Positions 9,252-18,702 of a stretch of 64,000 nt of DNA are shown in pieces. The DNA lies in assembly GCF_000276805.1 (NCBI RefSeq), contig NZ_AKXQ01000001.1, positions 186,001 to 250,000 of the forward strand, read 5' to 3'. The translations under genes were made by a program, and so were the position numbers. The stretch is from Moritella dasanensis ArB 0140. Its GTDB lineage: Bacteria; Pseudomonadota; Gammaproteobacteria; Enterobacterales; Moritellaceae. How positions within the stretch are numbered: the first letter of the stretch is position 1; every line of letters begins with the position of its first letter. The notes under the pieces were generated by a model, which worked only from the letters and a program-made list of their open reading frames with translations, had not been told where the DNA came from and did no database searches.

Positions 9252-10136
9252 ATGAATTCTCTTGGCGATTTAATGCAAACATATGCGGATGCGTACGATC
9301 TTAACGATCTGGAAGGCATTAAAGAAACCGCTATTCCAGGGGTGTGGTTTTATCGCAGTAGTAAAGGCAATAAGCGCCAGCCTTTTGTATACCAATCGGG
9401 AATTATCGTCATGGGGCAGGGGCGCAAGCATATACACATAGGCAATCAGCCAGTGCATTATGGGCCTGAAGACTATTTGGTCGTTGGTGTGCCAATGCCA
9501 TTGGAGTGCGAAGCTTTCCCCGAGCATGGTGTGCCCTTGTTAGGCTTAACCATTAATGTTGATGCAACCTTGTTACACCGCTTAGTGAATGAATTGGAAG
9601 CGGCCTCTTTTGAATATGCATCGAGAAGTAACCAAGAAACATGTGGATTAAGCTCGGTCAAAATGGCGACGCCAATGCTAGAGAGTTGCAAGCGCTTGAT
9701 GATGGCACTGCATTCTGACTTAGAGACTAAAATGTTGGGTGAGTCATTAGTCATGGAAATCGTTTATCGGGCACTGGTTGGCTCAGAAGGGCATGTATTG
9801 TTTGATTTAGCCCATCACGACGGGCAATACGCCAGGGTGGCGAAAGTCCTGACTAAAATGCACCAAGGTTATTCAGAAGGACTCACGGTTCAGCATTTGG
9901 CTGATGAAGCTAATATGAGCGTGTCTGCTTTCCATTTGGCATTTCGCAAAGTGACATTAGAATCACCGCTGCAGTATTTAAAGAAAGTGCGTTTAAATAA
10001 AGCCAAAGAGCTGATCCAACTCGAAGGCTTAAGGGTGAGTGATGCCGCAAGACTCGTGGGGTATACCAGTTCATCGCAGTTTAGTCGTGAATTTAAGCGC
10101 CATTTTAATATGACGCCTAAAGGCTGCGCGCATTAA
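9252..10136 (+). CDS. AraC-family regulator, YqhC-like
   Basis: The 294-residue protein has an N-terminal AraC-type ligand domain (KRQPFVYQSGIIVMGQGRK, YLVVGVPMPLECEA) and a C-terminal double HTH (LTVQHLADEANMSVSAFHLA, ESPLQYLKKVRLNKA, VGYTSSSQFSREFKRHF). The ATG follows AAGGG. It is divergent from the YqhD-type gene, and YqhC is known to activate yqhD in response to electrophilic aldehydes, so that role is inferred here. A heptamer repeat array follows seven bases after the stop codon. Confidence 0.88.
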   Translation: MNSLGDLMQTYADAYDLNDLEGIKETAIPGVWFYRSSKGNKRQPFVYQSGIIVMGQGRKHIHIGNQPVHYGPEDYLVVGVPMPLECEAFPEHGVPLLGLTINVDATLLHRLVNELEAASFEYASRSNQETCGLSSVKMATPMLESCKRLMMALHSDLETKMLGESLVMEIVYRALVGSEGHVLFDLAHHDGQYARVAKVLTKMHQGYSEGLTVQHLADEANMSVSAFHLAFRKVTLESPLQYLKKVRLNKAKELIQLEGLRVSDAARLVGYTSSSQFSREFKRHFNMTPKGCAH

Positions 10137-10142
10137 TATTGC

Positions 10143-10192
10143 GATTACCGATTACCGATTACCGATTACCGATTACCGATTACCGGATTACC
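10143..10192. repeat. Heptamer tandem repeat GATTACC x6 plus a variant unit
   Basis: Six perfect GATTACC units are followed by one GGATTACC. The array fills almost the whole gap between two convergent genes. The unit length is not a multiple of three and there are no spacers. A sister array of six GATTATT units lies at 42932-42973. Confidence 0.95.
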
Positions 10193-10207
10193 GGATGACA
10201 GGATTGA

Positions 10208-13200
10208 TCAGTCATCAAAGAGTGTTAATGCAGCATCGAAATCAAAATTATTCACATGCACTATTAGTTTTTGATAGTCAGATGCAGATAACCCGAGTTC
10301 ATCTGCGAAATGCTGTTCTACTAACTCGATAGCAATGGTATCTGAATGTTTCAGTGCCTTTTTGATTTTTTCTATCATCAGCTTATTGTGAGTCGATGTA
10401 TTTTGAGCTGAGCGCTTAACTTGATTGCTTGGTTCACCCGTCGAGCTAACTTTATGTTGTTGAAAATAATTTTCTAAAGCTGTACATGTATCAGCTAACA
10501 TTTGCGTAAGTGCCTGTAACTGATCCTGTTTAGGCGCTTCTTCAGTGTCTTTTTCAATGGCATTACAAAGCTGATAAATAGCTGAAAATCCTAAATTTCC
10601 AGCAAGACCTTTTAAAGTATGAATAAAGTGCTGTTGCGCTTCTGAATCTAACTCTAACTCCGGCACTGTCAAAGCGCTGGGTTTTTTAGCATATTGTTTG
10701 GAAAATCTAGCCAGTAATTTGTAGTAAAGGGTAATATCATTATTTGCACAAGATAACCCCATCGCATGGTCAAGCCCTACAATGTGAATGGTGCTTTCTA
10801 TTTTTCCTATGTTTTCAATCTCAAGCAGTGTATTAGGTGTCAATTTAGTATTATTGAGCGTGTGGGATGGTTTTACATTGACCCACTTAACAAGCGTTTT
10901 CATCATGTCAGCAATATTGATTGGCTTTCCAATTACGTCATTCATGCCAGATTCTTTTGCTTTTTCTAAATCTTTTTCCATGATATTTGCAGTCATTGCG
11001 ATAATCGGTAACAGCTGCATGCGTTGATCTTTTCTTATTATTTCTGTCGCTTCATAACCATCCATTATAGGCATGTGGCAATCCATCAGCACGCAATCAA
11101 AAGTGTGATGAGCCAAATATTCAATCGCCTCTTGACCATGGTTTGCAATGGTTACGTTAATGCCTTTGCTTGTTAATATTTCGTAGACAAGTTCTTGATT
11201 AATTTTGTTATCTTCGACCAATAAAAAATGAACCCCGATCAACAGCTGTTCAACGGCAAGCGTATTTACCTTATTATCTTGTTGTTGCTGCTGTGCTTGC
11301 GTCAGAGAGCCTGGGGAATAGGCTGTTGGCATTGTATCTAGGACATGTGGCGATAAATTTGAACCTAATTCTGAACGCTCGAGAGCGACGTGAAATGAAA
11401 AGCAACTGCCGATACCAAATTCACTGGTTACTGATATATCACCTTGCATTAATCGCGTTAACTGTTTACAAATCGCCAAGCCTAAACCTGTACCACCATA
11501 TTTACGGGTGGTTGAGGTGTCAGCTTGAGAGAATGCAGAAAATAGGTTTTTTACTTGCTCTGGAGTCATACCAATACCTGTATCTCGTACATCACCAACG
11601 AGCACGACTTTATTGTCGTTGATTATTTTGCAGGTAAGACTTAATATTATTTCCCCTTTTTTGGTGAATTTAACCGCATTATCACCTAAATTAATGAGTA
11701 TTTGTTGTAGTCGTAAGGGGTCGCCAATAAAACTGAGGGGTAGGTTACTATCAATATCAAAGCGCAATGCTAAACCCCGTTCTTGTGCTTTTAAGCCAAT
11801 AATGTCTGCCACTTCATCTAAAACGTCAGAAATATTGAATTCAATCTTTTCAATGGTTAACTTACCTGCCCCTATTTTAGAGAAGTCTAGGATGTCATTA
11901 ATGATCCCAAGTAAGGCATTGGCAGAACGGTTTACTTTCCCAATATAATTCTTCTGTTTAGGGTTTAATTCTGTTTCTAGCGCTAAATAACTCATGCCGA
12001 TAATTGCATTCATTGGTGTTCTGATTTCATGGCTCATATTAGCTAAAAAATCGGACTTTGCTTGATCTGCCTGTTTTGCTTGTTCTGCTACAATACCTAA
12101 TCGTTGAGTTAAGTTTGTCAGTGATATTTGCGAACGGCGAATAACATAGCCAAGTAATACGATACTGATTAAAAAGAAAATAGAAAAAATAGACATCTTT
12201 TGAACTGAATTACGAGACTCATCCATCTCTTTAAGTCTGTATTCACGAAAATTAGACAAGATACCATCAGTAGCTAAGGCTGAATCATTCATTATTTTTC
12301 TAAACACTAATCTTTGTTTTTTTAAATCAGCTAAAGCCAAGAAATCATTAAAGTAAACTTCAATGTTCGGTAACAATTCACTGAAAGTATGCTGATCATC
12401 TTTTTCTATAAATGAAGATGAAATAAGTTTAACTTGGGTTTTTGTTAAGGTTAACAATGTTTGGATTTGAGTGAACGATAAGTGTCGAGTCGGTTGGTTT
12501 TGTACTGACGAAAATTCATTATTTAATTGTCTAGCGGCATTGATGTTATCCAATAATATATCGAGTTGCTCATAAAACTCTAACCTTCGTAACATCACTT
12601 TTTGTACTGTATCACGAAGTGCCATTGTTGAATCTAGAAAATTTAGTTCGTTAGTGCGTAAATCAACAACCAGACCTGCTAATAACAACGCTTGTGCCTC
12701 TATTTCAACGACTAATGGTGTATTGATCGTGAGCACAGCATAATCATTTACATTTTCAAATTGTGTAAACAGGGTTCTTAATTTATTTGTCTGAGGTACT
12801 AATTGCGTCAGTATATCGTTGTCATTCGGATTTTTAATCGATGTCTGTAAGGCTTTAGTGAGATAAGATATTTCATCGAAGTACTCTTTAAATAATTTAA
12901 GTTCATGTTTATTATCGGAAAGTAAGACATCCTTCTTAATACTGATAACGGCTTCGATGGCATTTTCTAGTTGGTAGGTTTGTTTTATATTTTCCCTGAT
13001 CTTATTTGTTTCTAACCTAAACTTCTTCATGTTCAGTTTTACGTAATCGATATCCTTTATTTTTAATTTTCTCAATGCTTCAGCACTGTCATTGACGAAT
13101 ATGATTGAGTTGTTCATATCTTTATGTTTTTGACGTAATTCCTCAGTGAGTAACACGTAACGTTCAAAGGCAGTTTGATATTGATTAGCTATAGTGAATA

Positions 13201-13516
13201 ATTTTTCAACATATTTTCGGTCTGCGTTATCGATGAAAACTGTAATTAATGACTGTACTGTTTCAATATGAGTCGTTGCTTTTTTTGCATCCTGATCTAA
13301 GCCATCTCGCGTATAAGTCAGCTCTGCAATACGAGCACTATCAAGGGCTATCAATAATTGCCCAGCTTGTGAGTACCGATCAATTGCGTTAGTTAATTTA
13401 GAAAAATGGAACATGCTCGCTAAACCAATAGCAATAAGCAGAAAAATAGCAATGAAAAAACCGAACATGATGCGCTTATTATTTGATTCAATTAATAATT
13501 TAGGCACTTGTATCAT
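10208..13516 (-). CDS. Hybrid sensor histidine kinase with REC and Hpt domains
   Basis: The 1102-residue membrane kinase has a transmembrane helix at about 17-38, a long helical periplasmic region (40-440) without a named domain, and a second helix at 441-459. HisKA follows with His496 in MSHEIRTP, then HATPase (N box around [15 protein letters not shown] at about 675-681), a receiver (about 764-880, D812 in LMDCHMP) and an Hpt domain with His966 in HTLKG. The parts suffice for an internal His-Asp-His relay like BarA/ArcB. The partner receiver is probably the gene directly upstream in the same operon (start 50 bp from its stop). The helical sensor resembles TorS-like or four-helix periplasmic sensors, but no ligand can be named. 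Confidence 0.93.
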   Translation of the reverse strand: MIQVPKLLIESNNKRIMFGFFIAIFLLIAIGLASMFHFSKLTNAIDRYSQAGQLLIALDSARIAELTYTRDGLDQDAKKATTHIETVQSLITVFIDNADRKYVEKLFTIANQYQTAFERYVLLTEELRQKHKDMNNSIIFVNDSAEALRKLKIKDIDYVKLNMKKFRLETNKIRENIKQTYQLENAIEAVISIKKDVLLSDNKHELKLFKEYFDEISYLTKALQTSIKNPNDNDILTQLVPQTNKLRTLFTQFENVNDYAVLTINTPLVVEIEAQALLLAGLVVDLRTNELNFLDSTMALRDTVQKVMLRRLEFYEQLDILLDNINAARQLNNEFSSVQNQPTRHLSFTQIQTLLTLTKTQVKLISSSFIEKDDQHTFSELLPNIEVYFNDFLALADLKKQRLVFRKIMNDSALATDGILSNFREYRLKEMDESRNSVQKMSIFSIFFLISIVLLGYVIRRSQISLTNLTQRLGIVAEQAKQADQAKSDFLANMSHEIRTPMNAIIGMSYLALETELNPKQKNYIGKVNRSANALLGIINDILDFSKIGAGKLTIEKIEFNISDVLDEVADIIGLKAQERGLALRFDIDSNLPLSFIGDPLRLQQILINLGDNAVKFTKKGEIILSLTCKIINDNKVVLVGDVRDTGIGMTPEQVKNLFSAFSQADTSTTRKYGGTGLGLAICKQLTRLMQGDISVTSEFGIGSCFSFHVALERSELGSNLSPHVLDTMPTAYSPGSLTQAQQQQQDNKVNTLAVEQLLIGVHFLLVEDNKINQELVYEILTSKGINVTIANHGQEAIEYLAHHTFDCVLMDCHMPIMDGYEATEIIRKDQRMQLLPIIAMTANIMEKDLEKAKESGMNDVIGKPINIADMMKTLVKWVNVKPSHTLNNTKLTPNTLLEIENIGKIESTIHIVGLDHAMGLSCANNDITLYYKLLARFSKQYAKKPSALTVPELELDSEAQQHFIHTLKGLAGNLGFSAIYQLCNAIEKDTEEAPKQDQLQALTQMLADTCTALENYFQQHKVSSTGEPSNQVKRSAQNTSTHNKLMIEKIKKALKHSDTIAIELVEQHFADELGLSASDYQKLIVHVNNFDFDAALTLFDD

Positions 13517-13566
13517 CTCTCATATGAGTGTTATAAATTTCGATTGTTTGTACAATCGCGTGTGCT

Positions 13567-14262
13567 TTAGCTATCGCCTAAACCGAAAAAGTCGGATATT
13601 TTGTATTTTTCATCTTCATTGCCAATGTTTAGCGTTTCTATAAGATGAGTGACTTGCTCTTTATCCACACTATTCAATGATGAAAAACTCTGCATTATAG
13701 ATGCTACATCATCGTTTATCTTGGTGTTATTGTTGTCTGCGTAACTCTGGAGTATATCGAGTGTATGCCTACAGCTAGCGCCGCCCAAAAATATGTTATT
13801 TAAGGCTATCATCTCCTCACTGCTAATGATGTTGTCGCTGTTCATCTTTGCTAAGTCTTCAAGGTGATGATTTTGAACAGACAGAGAGAACTGGGCTTTA
13901 ACGCGTGTTTTTACAATGTCAGGGTGATAAGGCTTAGTAATGTAGTCGACAGCACCCAATTCAAACCCGAATGATTCGTCCACTGGATCACTTTTTGCCG
14001 TGACAAAAATGACAGGGATATGCTTAGTGGCAGGATTAATTTTTAATAATCGACACACTTCAAAGCCATCCATTTCAGGCATCATTACATCAAGTAAAAT
14101 CATATCTGGTTGAGGCTGTTGTTGTGCAATCGCTAATGCTTTCAGGCCATTGGTTGCCGCTTGTACTTTATATTCAGTATTAAGAACGCCGTTTAAAGTT
14201 TGGATGTTATCGGCTATATCATCAACGACCAAAATAGTACGTAACGATGGGGTTATATGCAT
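13567..14262 (-). CDS. Response regulator with an unassigned C-terminal region
   Basis: The receiver (about 8-125) has DD at 14-15, D58 in ILLDVMMPEMDG, the Thr of VTAKSD and the Lys of ITKPYHP. The last 100 residues do not form any output domain I recognise (no HTH, GGDEF, HD-GYP or phosphatase motif) and are mostly helical and polar. It precedes the hybrid kinase in the same transcription direction, with a 50-bp gap, so it may be the final receiver of that relay or a partner that signals by protein contact. Confidence 0.88.
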   Translation of the reverse strand: MHITPSLRTILVVDDIADNIQTLNGVLNTEYKVQAATNGLKALAIAQQQPQPDMILLDVMMPEMDGFEVCRLLKINPATKHIPVIFVTAKSDPVDESFGFELGAVDYITKPYHPDIVKTRVKAQFSLSVQNHHLEDLAKMNSDNIISSEEMIALNNIFLGGASCRHTLDILQSYADNNNTKINDDVASIMQSFSSLNSVDKEQVTHLIETLNIGNEDEKYKISDFFGLGDS

Positions 14263-14370
14263 AAGAAGCCTTATTTATCATATTGATTGATTATTACTAA
14301 AGCACAGTATTCTTAGTTGGACCACGTGAGGACGAAAAATTCAATAAATTATTATATGATTTGAAGGGGT

Positions 14371-14411
14371 GATCTGACGAGCATAATAATTTTTATCATG
14401 CTCGTCAGATC
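14371..14411. promoter_or_regulatory. Perfect 14-bp inverted repeat
   Basis: GATCTGACGAGCAT and its exact complement are separated by 13 AT-rich bases, 109 bp upstream of the response-regulator start and 68 bp past the end of the methyltransferase gene. No T-run follows on either strand, so it is a poor rho-independent terminator; it may be a factor-dependent stop, an RNA stabiliser or an operator. Confidence 0.6.
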
Positions 14412-14478
14412 GTTTGAACCTAGTGTAAGTAATGAATAGGGCTAACAAAGAAGAAAGATCCACTTAGTGAACAGATAA

Positions 14479-15387
14479 TTATGCGTGTTTAAGCTCGGCT
14501 AATGCTTTAATGTGTGCTGGCGAAACGCCACAACACCCACCAACGATAGATGCGCCGGCGTTGACCCAAGTTGTCGCAAATTCACGGTATCTTTGCGGTG
14601 CTACATCCTTTCTTATGCCTTTAACGGCATTATTTGCTTCGTGCAGGTCGCCAATGGGCGGGAAGTTATTGGCGTATACGCCTAACTGTACTTGGTCAGC
14701 AATACCGAGATCGGATAACGCTTGTTTGGCCGTCGTCAACGCGGTTTCCATGACTTCGGCGCAGCTGCAATTGAATAAGATAGCCGATACATGTTGTCCT
14801 GCTATTTGACTCACCGCATCATAAACCAACTCACCAGAACGCAGAGCAGGCTCTGTAGTTATTTCATCTTTAATGGTAAATGCAATCCAGGTCGGTTTGT
14901 CTGTGGTCGCAGTGCGGGATTTGATCATGGCCGCTTCAGCGATAGAAGAGATGGTTTCGGCTAACCAAATATCGACACCTGCTTGTTGATTGTTTATCAA
15001 TACCTCAAGTATGGGTTTAGCTGCTTCTACTTTAAACAGATCGGGTCGGTAAGAACCTAATACTGGGGGGATGCAACCAGCGATTAACAGACCTGAATGA
15101 TCACTAATGGATCCTCGCGCTAACTCAGCTGCAAGTTTGATCAGGTCTGCGCCTTGTTCGTCAAAGCGTTTCTGGCCAATATGAAAGGGCACTAGCGCGT
15201 AGGTATTGGTGGTAATAATCTCGGCGCCGGCCTTTATAAAGCTAGTATGTACTTGAGAAACAAAGTGAGGGGCTTCAATTAATGCTTGAGCTGACCATTC
15301 TGGTTGTTGAAAAGGCGCGCCAATGCTCTGAAGTTCACGGCCCATGCCACCATCAAGGATTATTGGTAATGTATATTGTGCTTTCAT
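14479..15387 (-). CDS. Homocysteine S-methyltransferase (MmuM-like)
   Basis: The 302-residue barrel protein has the opening LDGGMGRELQ, the AGAEIITTNTYA segment and a zinc-ligand pair in VGGCCGVSPAHIKAL, plus an upstream Cys in LFNCSC. The family moves a methyl group from S-methylmethionine or S-adenosylmethionine to homocysteine, making methionine in the cytoplasm. It is monocistronic. About 60-90 bp upstream, around 15453-15480, there are loose AGACATGA-like octamers that could be a MetJ operator, but they match the consensus poorly. The exact methyl donor is not visible from sequence. Confidence 0.88.
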   Translation of the reverse strand: MKAQYTLPIILDGGMGRELQSIGAPFQQPEWSAQALIEAPHFVSQVHTSFIKAGAEIITTNTYALVPFHIGQKRFDEQGADLIKLAAELARGSISDHSGLLIAGCIPPVLGSYRPDLFKVEAAKPILEVLINNQQAGVDIWLAETISSIAEAAMIKSRTATTDKPTWIAFTIKDEITTEPALRSGELVYDAVSQIAGQHVSAILFNCSCAEVMETALTTAKQALSDLGIADQVQLGVYANNFPPIGDLHEANNAVKGIRKDVAPQRYREFATTWVNAGASIVGGCCGVSPAHIKALAELKHA

Positions 15388-15785
15388 ATTGATATTTTAA
15401 TCTGTTATCTATCTATAAGATCAGAATAACCGCGCCGTTGTGGTAAAGCAAGCTTGACATTTAGACATGACTGGATGTTTTCTCGTCAGTAGTGATAAAT
15501 AAATATAAAATAATATACGGGCCTGAAATAATCTTAAGCCTTTGAAACTTATGTCTAACTTGGTTTTTGATCATGTTTTTGTCACAATTTTAGGTATTTT
15601 ATTTTTTGAATAGCTTTGACTTTTTTTTTAGATTCTATAGAGTGTCCCTCAGCAAGAAAGCCTTTTGTTTACATTCTCCATTTCGTTGTTATATTAATAC
15701 CTCGCATTGTAGTTTTTAAGTTCCAGTTTTTTGTACGCTATCCAAGCCTATTAAGGCAAATTAAATTAAAATTACAGGTATTATT
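15388..15785 (+). promoter_or_regulatory. Long leader and promoter region of the cold-shock gene
   Basis: This 398-bp gap holds no gene. Two promoter candidates for the csp gene are visible: TTGACT at 15616 with TATAGA at 15636 (spacer 14, short), and TTTACA at 15668 with TATATT at 15690 (spacer 16). They would give untranslated leaders of about 140 or 85 bases. Long AT-rich leaders are usual for cspA-type genes and act as RNA thermosensors. The ribosome-binding site just before 15786 is weak. The left part also contains the promoter of the divergent methyltransferase gene. Confidence 0.5.
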
Positions 15786-15992
15786 ATGTCTAAAGTTCAA
15801 GGTACAGTTAAATGGTTCAACGAAGCTAAAGGTTTTGGTTTCATCGAGCAAGAAAATGGCCCAGATGTATTCGCACATTTCAGCGCTATCTCAAGTGAAG
15901 GTTTCAAAACTTTGACTGAAGGCCAAAAAGTAGAATTCACAGTAGGCGAAGGTCAAAAAGGTCCTAACGCTGAAAACATCGTAGCAATCTAG
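15786..15992 (+). CDS. CspA-family cold-shock protein
   Basis: The 68-residue single cold-shock domain has RNP1 (KGFGFIEQ) and RNP2 (DVFAHFSAI) and the full family length. It binds single-stranded RNA or DNA and acts as an RNA chaperone in the cytoplasm. It is monocistronic, with a long leader and a strong terminator behind it. Whether it is cold-induced or constitutive (CspE-like) cannot be decided from the protein. Confidence 0.97.
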   Translation: MSKVQGTVKWFNEAKGFGFIEQENGPDVFAHFSAISSEGFKTLTEGQKVEFTVGEGQKGPNAENIVAI

Positions 15993-16037
15993 TTTGCTAT
16001 GTATTCGGCTCTGAATCAGAGCTGAATAAATATAAAG

Positions 16038-16070
16038 AATGGTAAGCCTTATGGGTTTGCCATTTTTTTT
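16038..16070 (+). terminator. Rho-independent terminator of the csp gene
   Basis: A stem of about 11 bp with two G-U pairs (AATGGTAAGCC / GGTTTGCCATT) closes a tetraloop region and runs into eight T residues. A smaller hairpin (GCTCTGA / TCAGAGC) lies just upstream near 16007-16021. Confidence 0.85.
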
Positions 16071-16181
16071 GCCTGCAATTAAGCAATACTCAATATTGTT
16101 AGTTATTTTGCAGCATTCAACTGCCACACTACGTCGAATTTCCCTCTGTAAATATGAACTGATTATTTTAAAGAGGTAGTT

Positions 16182-16601
16182 TTGTTGAATTTTATTTATG
16201 CTATTCATCCGATCAAACTATTGTTCGGTGCAGTACTTAGTTATTTTATGGTCATTGCTATATTTGGTTTTGACTTTAATCTGCTCTATCTTATTTATGT
16301 GTCGACTGCGGTTGGGCCCATTATAGCTGCTCGTCATTCTAATCAACCATTTATCGACGATCCAGTGTCGTATATCACCTTCGATGGCTCGAATATGATT
16401 ATGGGTTCAACAACATTGCCTATATCTGCGATTAAACAGGTTGCGTTAGATACTATTAATAATGAAGGCTACTTTTCATTACCTCTCCATCATTCTTCGC
16501 CTGGTGTTATTACCGGATTTATCTTCCCTGCCATTAAAAAAGAGGCATTAAAAACGCACCTCCAGAGTAATTTATCGAAGCGCGTTATATTTATTAAATA
16601 A
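16182..16601 (+). CDS. Small membrane protein of unknown function
   Basis: The 139-residue protein has two hydrophobic segments (about residues 10-27 and 29-47, ending in a VGPIIAARHS turn) and a soluble C-terminal half that looks like a PH-like beta domain. I do not recognise the family. No ATG is available near the start; two consecutive TTG codons at 16182 and 16185 follow AAGAGG at 16171-16176 with spacings of five and eight bases, so translation begins at one of them. The 3' end overlaps the convergent ogt-like gene by eight bases. Confidence 0.65.
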   Translation: MLNFIYAIHPIKLLFGAVLSYFMVIAIFGFDFNLLYLIYVSTAVGPIIAARHSNQPFIDDPVSYITFDGSNMIMGSTTLPISAIKQVALDTINNEGYFSLPLHHSSPGVITGFIFPAIKKEALKTHLQSNLSKRVIFIK

Positions 16602-17106
16602 ATAAATTCTGCTCAAGTTCTAACAAACGCTTCTTTAATGACAAACCACCGCCGTAACCGACCAGCTCGCCTTGGCTACCAATAATACGGTGACAAGGAA
16701 TGATAATGGCTAATCCATTCGCCCCGTTGGCATTGCCTACCGCTCTCACTGCATTTTCGTTACCTATGGTTGTTGCTAAATCTAAATATGTCGCTGTTTC
16801 ACCATACTTTACTTCCTGTAGTGCTCGCCATACCGTTTGTTGAAAATCGGTGCCGACCAGTAATAAAGGCAAGTCAAATACACTGCGTTCCCCCATGAAA
16901 TAGGCGTTTAACTGCGCTTTGGTCTGTTCTAATACCGCATCATTTTGTTCGACAAACGTAGCATTAAGGCCGCGTTGAATACGGATGTCAACAGACTCGC
17001 GCATTTTTCTGTAGCGAAAATCACACAAACACAGTTTGCCTTGGTATGAGCCAAGTACAAATTCAGCGTAAGGGTGCTTAAAGTATTGAATGTTGATATT
17101 CGTCAT
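16594..17106 (-). CDS. ogt: Methylated-DNA--protein-cysteine methyltransferase (Ogt type)
   Basis: The 170-residue suicide repair enzyme removes alkyl groups from O6-alkylguanine and O4-alkylthymine in DNA. The active-site PCHR sits in GLAIIIPCHRIIGS, preceded by the arginine-finger helix region (AVRAVGNANGAN) and followed by GYGGGLSLKKRLLELE. There is no Ada N-terminal zinc domain, so it is Ogt rather than Ada. It is a single gene facing the small membrane-protein gene. Confidence 0.93.
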   Translation of the reverse strand: MTNINIQYFKHPYAEFVLGSYQGKLCLCDFRYRKMRESVDIRIQRGLNATFVEQNDAVLEQTKAQLNAYFMGERSVFDLPLLLVGTDFQQTVWRALQEVKYGETATYLDLATTIGNENAVRAVGNANGANGLAIIIPCHRIIGSQGELVGYGGGLSLKKRLLELEQNLFI

Positions 17107-17181
17107 CTCATGTCCTTGTTGAGTCGGGTGGTCGATATTCGCTGCAAGGTGAAAGCCCTATTTCAGCTTATTCGGAGCTGA

Positions 17182-17244
17182 TTATACTCACTTTTTTGGT
17201 TTTATTTTATCGTTGCAGTCGACTTTCTTCATCACAACGCACTT
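17182..17244 (+). promoter_or_regulatory. 63-bp upstream element, copy A (gamma-glutamylation operon)
   Basis: This sequence aligns without gaps to 24174-24236 with about 50 of 63 bases identical, sharing TTATACTCAC, a TTTTATTTT.TCG block, GCAGT.GACTT and CACTT. Copy A contains the palindrome AGTCGACT. It ends eight bases before a TATACT box at 17253, so it occupies the -35 and upstream region where an activator would bind. It sits 80 bp before the ligase start. Confidence 0.65.
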
Positions 17245-17323
17245 ACACTCCCTATACTAATAATTATGCTATCACTCATTATCAAGCATCGCCGCGATAG
17301 GCTCTGTAATATAAGGATGTATT

Positions 17324-18694
17324 ATGCTCAATCCCAGAGAAGTGAAAACCGTTGCCGATGCCAAGCATATTATCGAACAACGCGGTTTAAGCCATATCAA
17401 AGTTGGTTTGTTTGATGCCGACGGTATTATGCGCGGTAAGTATATGAGTAAAGAGAAGTTCTTCTGCTCTCTCGACAGTGGTTTTTCGTTTTGTGATGTG
17501 GTTTTAGGCTGGGATTCAAAAGATCAGCTTTACGATAATGTTGAATACACGGGTTGGCATACTGGCTATCCCGATGCCCCGGTGCGTATCTTACCTGAGA
17601 CGTGCCGTAACTTGCCCGGCGAAGGGGATATGTTGTTATTCATTGCCGAGTTTCGTGACCAAGCCGAAGCGGTTTGTCCCCGAGGTACGTTACGCCGTGT
17701 ATTAGCTCGCGCCGAGCGTATGGGCTTGGACGTGACTGCTGCATTCGAATATGAATTTTTTATGTTTAAAGAAACACCTGAATCGATAAGAGAAAAAGGT
17801 TACAAGAATTTAACGCCGCTCACCCCTGATAGCTTTGGTTACTCTATTATTCGCAATTCAGTCCATGCCGATTTACATCATCAAATCATGGGTCTAGGTG
17901 AAGTTATGGACTTTCCATTAGAGAGTCTACACACCGAAACCGGTCCAGGTGTATTAGAAGCGGCCATTGCTTATGATGGCGCGCAAGACGCAGCAGATAA
18001 AGCCGCACTATTCAAAACCTTCATTAAAGTCTGGGCGCAGCGTAATAATCTGATGGCGACTTTTATGGCTAAATGGTCAAGCGATTGGCCGGGCCAAAGT
18101 GGTCACATCCATATTTCGTTAAAAGACAAAAGTGGTAAAGCGTTGTTTCACGATCCTAATAATGAATACAACATGAGTGATACTCAACGCAACTTCCTTG
18201 CCGGTCAGCAAAAATACATGCCAGAATTCTTGGCAATGATCGCGCCGACGGTAAACAGTTATAGCCGTATGGTGCCGGGATTATGGGCGCCGCTTGATGC
18301 AACTTGGGGCGTCGAAAATCGCACCACTGCACTGCGGGTGATCCCGGGTTCGGCAAAATCTCAGCGTATTGAATATCGTTTGGGCTCTGCCGATGCTAAT
18401 CCTTATCTTGCGCTCGCAGCGGCATTAGCATCTGGTTTAATGGGGATAGAGCAGAAGTTAGAGCCTCATGCACAAGTGAAAGGTAATGCCTACGATCAAG
18501 ATCACCCTGAAGCATTATCTCTTCCACGCACATTGTTTGATGCGGCGCGTAAACTCAAACGTTCTGAAGCGGCGAAAGAGTTGTTTGGCCAAGAGTTTGT
18601 GCAGCATTATGCTGCGACTCGCGAATGGGAAGAACGTGAATTTAGAAAACACGTGACGGATTGGGAACTCGAACGTTATTTTGAAATTATCTAG
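17324..18694 (+). CDS. Glutamine-synthetase-like gamma-glutamylamide ligase
   Basis: The 456-residue protein of the GS catalytic family has the conserved AAFEYEFFMF, ETGPGVLEAAI, SGHIHISL metal and glutamate segments, and NRTTALRVIPGS, EYRLGSADANPYLA. It lacks the adenylylation-site tail of GlnA and starts with an N-terminal domain (KVGLFDADGIMRGKYM) found in PuuA/IpuC/GlnA4-type ligases. These join glutamate to an amine with ATP rather than making glutamine. The next three genes encode an aldehyde dehydrogenase, an iron alcohol dehydrogenase and an amidotransferase hydrolase. Because an alcohol dehydrogenase and not an amine oxidase is present, an amino alcohol such as ethanolamine fits better than putrescine. 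The substrate is inferred from context. Confidence 0.9.
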   Translation: MLNPREVKTVADAKHIIEQRGLSHIKVGLFDADGIMRGKYMSKEKFFCSLDSGFSFCDVVLGWDSKDQLYDNVEYTGWHTGYPDAPVRILPETCRNLPGEGDMLLFIAEFRDQAEAVCPRGTLRRVLARAERMGLDVTAAFEYEFFMFKETPESIREKGYKNLTPLTPDSFGYSIIRNSVHADLHHQIMGLGEVMDFPLESLHTETGPGVLEAAIAYDGAQDAADKAALFKTFIKVWAQRNNLMATFMAKWSSDWPGQSGHIHISLKDKSGKALFHDPNNEYNMSDTQRNFLAGQQKYMPEFLAMIAPTVNSYSRMVPGLWAPLDATWGVENRTTALRVIPGSAKSQRIEYRLGSADANPYLALAAALASGLMGIEQKLEPHAQVKGNAYDQDHPEALSLPRTLFDAARKLKRSEAAKELFGQEFVQHYAATREWEEREFRKHVTDWELERYFEII

Positions 18695-18702
18695 GGAGCA
18701 CA

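Noticed and set aside
10143-10192. CRISPR array
   Set aside because: Units are seven bases with no spacers; this is a simple tandem repeat.
17324-18694. Housekeeping glutamine synthetase (glnA)
   Set aside because: No adenylylation tail, no ntrBC beside it, and the operon contains oxidation and hydrolysis enzymes for a glutamylated amine.
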